The notes beneath the pieces were generated by a model. The model was given only the letters and a program-made list of their open reading frames with translations. It did no database searches and was not told the DNA's origin. A DNA stretch of 58,998 nt from positions 1 to 58,998 of the forward strand of contig JAIXPH010000044.1 of NCBI GenBank assembly GCA_027486345.1, read 5' to 3'. Positions 54,308 to 58,998 of this stretch are shown in pieces (the stretch's first letter is position 1; each line of letters begins with the position of its first letter). The translations under genes were made by a program, and so were the position numbers. The stretch is from Paracoccaceae bacterium. Its GTDB lineage: Bacteria > Pseudomonadota > Alphaproteobacteria > Rhodobacterales > Rhodobacteraceae.

Positions 54308-55364
54308 GATCATCCTCGAAAACCTCGCCCATGCCTACGCACCCGGCGCGCCCTACGCGCTCAAGCCGCTGCACATGACATGGCGCAACGGCGGCACCTA
54401 TGCCCTGCTCGGCCCGTCGGGCTGCGGCAAGTCCACCATGCTCAACATCATCTCGGGCCTCCTGCGCCCGTCCGAGGGGCGCGTCCTCTTTGACGGGCAG
54501 GATGTGACGGCGCTCGACACCGGCAAGCGCAACGTCGCGCAGGTCTTTCAGGTGCCGGTCATCTACAAGTCGATGACGGTGGGCGAAAACCTCGGCTTTC
54601 CGCTGGTCTGCCGCGGGGCGTCGCCGCAGAAGATCAAGGCGCGGGTGGAAACCGTGGCCGAACGGCTGGGCCTGACCCAGTGGCTGAAACGTCCGGCCAA
54701 TGCGTTGACGGCAGACATGAAGCAGCTCGTCTCCCTCGGCCGCGGACTGGTGCGCGAGGATGTGGCAGCGATCCTTCTGGACGAACCGCTGACGGTGATC
54801 GACCCGCAACTGAAATTCGACCTGCGCCGCATCCTCAAGGAGATCAACGAGGAATTCCGCGTCACCATGGTCCTCGTGACCCATGACCAGACAGAGGCGC
54901 TGACCTTCGCCGAAGAGATCGTGGTGATGAACCATGGCGAGGTCGTCCAGATGGGCAGCCCGACGGAACTGTTCGAACGGCCCGCCACAGAACATGTCGG
55001 CTGGTTCATCGGCTCGCCCGCCATGAACTTCCTGCCCGCCCTGCGCGAGGCAGACCGGATCGTCGTGCCGGGCACCGGCCTGTCCGTCCCCGTCACCGGC
55101 CCCCTGCCGCAAGGCGAGCTGAAGATCGGCTTCCGCCCCGAACACGCGACACTCGCCCCGACGGGCGGGCATATCGAGGGTCGCGTCGCCCGCATCTGGT
55201 TCGAGGGCTCGGACGAGGTCATCGGGATCGACCGCGGCGCGCATCGCGTCAAGGTCCGCGCCAGTGGCACCAGCCCCGCCCGGACGGGCGAACCGGTCAC
55301 CGTCAGCGTGCCGGGCGACCGTCTGAGTGTCTTTGTCAACGGAAAGCGACTTTCGTCGGGCTAG
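54300..55364 (+). CDS. ABC importer ATPase 2 (GlpT-like), degenerate signature
   Basis: The 354-residue ATPase has Walker A GPSGCGKST (38-46), Walker B AILLDEP and the normal switch VTHDQTEAL (His195), but the signature reads LTADM (136-140) instead of LSGGQ, as I recall for GlpT of rhizobia (LTADQ). The substitution faces the active site of ATPase 1 in the heterodimer. A C-terminal TOBE-type domain follows. Its TAG stop lies within the CTAG target of the IS481 insertion that begins at 55366, so the last residues may have been set by that insertion. Confidence 0.88.
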   Translation: MAEIILENLAHAYAPGAPYALKPLHMTWRNGGTYALLGPSGCGKSTMLNIISGLLRPSEGRVLFDGQDVTALDTGKRNVAQVFQVPVIYKSMTVGENLGFPLVCRGASPQKIKARVETVAERLGLTQWLKRPANALTADMKQLVSLGRGLVREDVAAILLDEPLTVIDPQLKFDLRRILKEINEEFRVTMVLVTHDQTEALTFAEEIVVMNHGEVVQMGSPTELFERPATEHVGWFIGSPAMNFLPALREADRIVVPGTGLSVPVTGPLPQGELKIGFRPEHATLAPTGGHIEGRVARIWFEGSDEVIGIDRGAHRVKVRASGTSPARTGEPVTVSVPGDRLSVFVNGKRLSSG

Positions 55365-55365
55365 G

Positions 55366-55754
55366 TGTTTGATCCCACGGTTTGATGGTGCGTTCCGTTC
55401 GTAGGATTGGAAAGAAGCACTATGGGACAGGTTCGTCACGGGAGCGCCATGACTACGCACGCCGTCAGAGCAGTAATACAGCGATCGCAAGCTTCGCTCG
55501 CGCAGCTGAACCAGGAACCTGGAGTCAATCCAAAGACGGTGTCGAAGTGGCGCAAGCGGGCGACGGTCGCGGATATCAAGACCGGGCCGACCGAGCCTCG
55601 CTCCACCGTGCTGAGCGAGGCCGAAGAGGCTCAGTCGTAGCGTTCCGGCGCCATGCGCTGCTCCCGCTTGGTTGCATCTATGCTCTGCAACCGTCGATTG
55701 CGCACTGACCCGTTCGGCGCTGCACCGCTGTCTTCAGCCTCACGGCATCTCTCT
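55366..55754 (+). mobile_element. IS481-family element, left part, interrupted by IS3 type A
   Basis: The end TGTTTGATCCCACGGTTTGA follows GCTAGG (NCTAGN target). The transposase starts at 55422 (MGQVRHGSAMTTHAVRAVIQ, LNQEPGVNPKTVSKWRKRAT) and shifts frame near 55630 (EEA to FRRHALLPLG). It is cut after LHRCLQPHGIS, where the IS3 end begins at 55755. No continuation is found beyond the IS3. Confidence 0.78.
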
Positions 55755-57019
55755 GGTCTGCCCCCAAAAAGTGGTCCTCCCTGAGGTATGGCTTTCGAGC
55801 CATTCGGAGGATGCAGGAATGCCCCAGAAAAAGCACAAGCCGGAGGAGATTATCGCCAACTCCGGCAGGTCGACGTGTTGCTGTCGCAACGCCAGTCAGT
55901 GGCCGAAGCGGTGCGTTCAATCAGCGTAACGCAGTTCATCTACTATCGGTGGCGCAAGAAGCTCGGCGGGTTGAAGACCGACCAAGTGAAGCGGCTGAAG
56001 GAGTTGGAGAAGGAGAAGGAGCGGTTGCGGAAGGCCGTCTCTGATCTCACGATTGAGAAGCTCATCCTGGCTGAGGCTGCACGGGGAAACTACTGAGCCC
56101 CGCCCGCCGCCGTGCTTGCATCGAGCCCGTCAGGCAGACGTTCCGGATCTCGGAACGGCTCGTCTGTCGCGTGCTTGGACAGCATCGCTCGACACAGCGG
56201 AAGGTGCCGCAGGGGCGCGCCGACTAAGAATCGCTGACTGGGGACCTCGTCGCGCTCGCCTCGCAATTTGGCCGCTATGGCTACCGCCGGATTACCGCCT
56301 TGCTGCGATAGGCCGGTTGGTCGGTGAACGTGAAGCGGGTCGAGAGGATCTGGCGGCGGGAGGGGCTTAAGGTCCCACAGAAGCATCCGACGAAGGGCCG
56401 GCTTTGGCTGAACGACGGGTCGTGCATCCGTCTGTGGCAAGAGCGTCCGAACCATGTCTGGTCCTATGACTTCGTCGAGGCCCGGACCCACCACGGAAGG
56501 AAGTTCCGCATGCTCAACCTCATCGACGAGTTCAGCCGGGAGTGCCTGGCAATCCGGATCGACCGGAGGCTGCGATCAACGGACGTGATCGACGTGCTGT
56601 CTGATCTGTTCATCCTGCGTGGTGTTCCCGATCACATCAGGTCCGACAACGGCCCGGAGTCCATCGCCACGGCGGTGCGTGAGTGGATCGCCGCCGTCGG
56701 CGCAAAGGCCGCCTACATCGAGCCAGGGTCCCCTTGGGAGAACGGCTATTGTGAGAGCTTCAATTCCAAGCTCCGCGACGAGTTGCTCAACGGGGAGATC
56801 TTCTACAGCCTAGCCGAGGCAAAGATCATCATCGAAAGCTGGCGCCGTCATTACAACACCAAGCGCCCGCATTCATCACTGGGGTATCGCCCCCCGGCAC
56901 CTGAGGTCATCCAGTGGCCGGCTTCGCCACCCGGACCCGCTTCGCCGGCCAACCAAACCGTAGCGCCAAGACCCGCCATGCACTAAGACTGAAACCGGAC
57001 CACCCAATCGGAGCAGGCC
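55755..57019 (+). mobile_element. IS3-family element type A, nearly full length (about 1265 bp), inactivated
   Basis: The left end GGTCTGCCCCCAAAAAGTGG... (55755-55777) and the imperfect right end GGACCACCCAATCGGAGCAG... (56997-57019) are inverted repeats. orfA (55819-56095; MPQKKHKPEEII) has lost one base near 55858 and continues in another frame (LRQVDVLLSQRQSVAEAVRS, KELEKEKERLRKAVSDLTIE). orfB has two stops. The left end and orfA start match the fragment at 6181. Confidence 0.85.
56094..56986 (+). pseudogene. IS3 type A orfB (DDE integrase) with two premature stops
   Basis: The frame reads LSPARRRACIEPVRQTFRIS ... GRAD-stop-ESLTGDLVALASQFGRYG ... TALLR-stop-AGWSVNVKRVERIWRREG, with stops TAA near 56232 and TAG near 56309. 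After these it is open (from 56324) and holds the integrase core: VWSYDFVEARTHHGRKF (first Asp), IRSDNGPE (second Asp), PWENGYCESFNSKLRDEL (Glu) and RPHSSLGYRPP. The full-length transposase cannot be made without suppression. Confidence 0.85.
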
Positions 57020-57275
57020 AGTCGCGTTTCTTCGGCAACCTCAGCCGCCAACGCAGCCTTGGCAGCGACCGCTTCCATTGATGGATCATCGTTGGATGTA
57101 CGCCTTATTCGGCGGCCAGGTCAGACACCGCGCGCTTCCCTCTTCACGGCCTCCAACGCAACGCGAGCCTTGAATGCGGCCATTCTGGTTACTGCGTTTC
57201 CACGTATCCTGATCTTCTCGTTTTGAAGATCATCAGCCCTCGGATTTTGGCTTCCGTCACTGTCCGATTTTCGAG
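57020..57275 (-). mobile_element. IS3-family element type B, left-end fragment
   Basis: On the minus strand the end near 57270 (ACTGTCCGATTTTCGAGGG on the plus strand) and orfA start (MAAFKARVALEAVKR-like, with stops and shifts, then HPTMIHQWKRSLPRLRW) match the remnant at 10414-11060 in the same orientation. It abuts the right end of IS3 type A at 57019. Confidence 0.65.
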
Positions 57276-57399
57276 GGAAAGCTCATTCGACCCCGAAGCC
57301 CAGTATATCCAGATCTAACGGCTAGCTCTTCAAGGCTTCCTCTACCTATTGTTTTCGCGCCGGCGAAAGCAGGGCAACTCGTGGTGCCTAGACGCGCCA

Positions 57400-58242
57400 T
57401 TACCGTCGAATCTCCCCCGCAAGTACGGCCCGCCCATGAACAGCGAGACGTGCCGTAAACGGCACACAGCTGAACTGCTCTGCCAAGGCAAGGATACGAG
57501 CCTCGTACTCTCGTTCTCCGACAAGCTTGCAAAGGTCTGACCGATGAAACTGCCAGTTCTTGCTCGGTGCAGCTGAGATCAGTCGCTGCAGTTCCAAGTC
57601 TCTCGGCGTCGATGCTCGCTTTACCGCTACATCTGCAGCTGGTTTCACTTCCGCATGAGGCGAGGTCCGCCAACTCCGCATGAAACCCAGCAAATACCCC
57701 ACTGGGACTGCCGCATTTCCACGCGCCCGATTAAACGCAACGAAGCGCTCCCAGATGACCTGCGTGTCGACATTCCAACATGCGAGGGATGCCTTAGCGG
57801 ACTTGATCAGATCTGCCCAAGGCGTTTTATAGACGTTAGTTCGTATGTCGATCTTAATCCTCCCTGCAAAGATAGTTTTGTTCTTAGATTCTCTAGATAG
57901 TGATGTGTCGCCTGAGGCTGACACGACATCTGGCGGCGCAGCGGTAGACTCTTGCCCCCCGAACCGGAACAGCCAAGGTGCGTATTTGCCATTCGGCTTC
58001 CACCGGACCAACGCCAATCCTGACGCGGCGAGCTCGACCAGAAGTGCCGTCAGGTGCTGCCGTGACACCCCCATCTTCTCAGCGAGATGTGCCAGCGTGA
58101 ACGCGGCTGTTCCGCGCTCCAGCCCGTTGTAGCCATGCTTCCACGCGATCCCATCGAGGATGATCGTCGCGAGCTTGTGCGCCGCCGTGGAGAGCGGGGT
58201 TTCGGTGATGCGGCGCAGGATGGCACCGGTCGTGAGTTCCAT
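57400..58242 (-). CDS. helix-turn-helix protein of unknown function
   Basis: The 280-residue protein starts MELTTGAILRRITETPLSTA and has a winged-helix-like N-terminal half (FTLAHLAEKMGVSRQHLTAL, LLVELAASGLALVRW) followed by a central Ser/Asn-rich linker and a C-terminal part (LELQRLISAAPSKNWQFHRS). It is lower in GC than its neighbours. Proteins with such an N-terminal HTH are common on mobile DNA and some act in plasmid replication or control, but I cannot assign one. ATG 58242 has an AAGGA site; an upstream in-frame start (58332) is less likely. Confidence 0.6.
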   Translation of the reverse strand: MELTTGAILRRITETPLSTAAHKLATIILDGIAWKHGYNGLERGTAAFTLAHLAEKMGVSRQHLTALLVELAASGLALVRWKPNGKYAPWLFRFGGQESTAAPPDVVSASGDTSLSRESKNKTIFAGRIKIDIRTNVYKTPWADLIKSAKASLACWNVDTQVIWERFVAFNRARGNAAVPVGYLLGFMRSWRTSPHAEVKPAADVAVKRASTPRDLELQRLISAAPSKNWQFHRSDLCKLVGEREYEARILALAEQFSCVPFTARLAVHGRAVLAGEIRR

Positions 58243-58459
58243 GTCGTGTCGTTCCTTCAAGGGGCGACACCAGACTGCGAGGCGTGCAAAATTTCGTTCC
58301 GGCAAAGGCATTTGCCGGTTGAACGGGTCCAAAGCTCGCGCTAGATTCCCACTACCACGAGGAAATCAGTGCGGCGTCGGGCCTATGGTCTGGCGTCGTT
58401 TCTGTTTGTGGGGGCCTCAGTCTATCGATCGTATCGGTTGAGACGGTATGGCTAGCTCA

Positions 58460-58998
58460 TCAGTAGCGCACCTCCTCGAAGCCGTAGGTGCCCTCGTAGT
58501 CAGTCCAGTCGACGAAGACGCCGCGGAACCAATAGTCAGAACAGCTCGTCCCCGGGCGGAACGCTGAAGCGGACGGAACCCGGGCTGGCGTGGACCGCGC
58601 CCAGGCGAAGTCACCCTGTTCGCCGTAGGTCCCCTCGCGGATTGTAGACCAGATGTTGCAGTCACCGTCCCTGTTGCGGTGTCGTCGGTATTCGATCTGG
58701 AACACATGGATCGAGCGCACGAAGTCGTAAGCCGGATCGGAAATGTCGACGTCCGCCCGGTCTTGGGCCAGATGGAACTCGGCAGGGCTCCCGTCCGGTG
58801 ACTGCGGGAGAGGTCCGCCTTTGCCAAGCAGCGCGATCTCAAACAGCCGCTCCATTGGGGCTTTGCCCCGGTTCAGGGACGCCCGCATCGGACAGTTCCA
58901 GATCTGCAGCGGCGGCTCGACCGGCCAGGGCGTGATCCGGGCGATGAAGACGGCGCGGGCGTGGGCACATTCCGCCGAGGCTGGCCAGCCGCCTGCGA
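58460..58998 (-). CDS. hypothetical protein, start beyond the right edge (partial)
   Basis: The minus-strand frame is open from the window edge to its stop at 58460-58462 (179 codons seen). The visible part has VFIARITPWPVEPPLQIWNC, a basic stretch NRGKAPMERLFEIALLGKGG, FVRSIHVFQIEYRRHRNRDG and two related segments, TIREGTYGEQGDF and DYEGTYGFEEVRY. It is rich in aromatic residues. I do not recognise the family. Codon use is normal and no competing frame on the plus strand is better. Confidence 0.5.
   Translation of the reverse strand, partial: AGGWPASAECAHARAVFIARITPWPVEPPLQIWNCPMRASLNRGKAPMERLFEIALLGKGGPLPQSPDGSPAEFHLAQDRADVDISDPAYDFVRSIHVFQIEYRRHRNRDGDCNIWSTIREGTYGEQGDFAWARSTPARVPSASAFRPGTSCSDYWFRGVFVDWTDYEGTYGFEEVRY

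Noticed and set aside
1-58998. tRNA, rRNA or CRISPR array
   Set aside because: No cloverleaf-like sequence, rRNA segment or regularly spaced repeat was seen on reading the window.

Overview
The window is high-GC DNA (roughly 60-68% by eye) with the gene content of an alphaproteobacterium, most likely a member of the Rhodobacteraceae. The grounds are a NasT/NasS-controlled assimilatory nitrate operon, the O2-dependent (CobG-type) cobalamin pathway with CobF and CobE, CbtAB, a paired-ATPase GlpSTPQV-type ABC importer, and IS66, IS3, IS5, IS110 and IS481 type insertion sequences. No rRNA, tRNA, CRISPR array or phage genes were seen.

Layout. 1-6.1 kb: the edge of a leftward gene, a thiamine cluster (5'-truncated thiG, then thiE-thiF-thiD), a preQ1-I riboswitch leading queC-queD-queE-queF (queuosine precursor synthesis), and bluB (lower ligand of B12). 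6.2-11.3 kb: an insertion-sequence graveyard (IS3, IS110, IS66 with a nonsense-mutated transposase, a second IS3 type) around an orphan TSUP permease and the tail of a PLP-dependent decarboxylase. 11.4-13.2 kb: a winged-helix/TPR regulator behind a 76-residue unknown protein. 13.8-26.0 kb: nasT-nasS, then an attenuator leader with tandem ANTAR hairpins and a terminator, then nrtA-nrtB-nrtC(D fused)-nirB-nirD-nasA-SUMT. These encode nitrate uptake, reduction of nitrate and nitrite to ammonium, and the methyltransferase needed for siroheme.

26.0-44.4 kb: an IS5 remnant and then a large cobalamin island. A leftward operon runs DUF1636-cobW-cobN-cobG-cobH-cobI-cobJ-(cobK inverted)-cobL-cobE-cobM-cobB-cobA-DUF1636 from one cobalamin riboswitch. 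A second cobalamin riboswitch heads cbtB-cbtA-cobF. Rightward cobO-cobQ completes the block. cobST, cobD, cobC, cobP, cobU and cobV are not in the window.

44.8-55.4 kb: an IS3 scrap, bioY, an IS481 scrap, an AcoR-type AAA+ activator that has lost the GAFTGA loop, and divergently a zinc-type alcohol dehydrogenase with a five-gene ABC importer. I read this last block as an inducible uptake and oxidation system for a small alcohol or polyol. 55.4-59.0 kb: IS481 interrupted by a nearly complete but inactivated IS3, a second IS3 fragment, an HTH protein of lower GC, and an unknown protein running off the right edge. The same two IS3 types, in the same order and orientation, occur at about 6.2/11.0 kb and 55.8/57.2 kb, so the nas-cob-alcohol block is bracketed by direct repeats of IS material.
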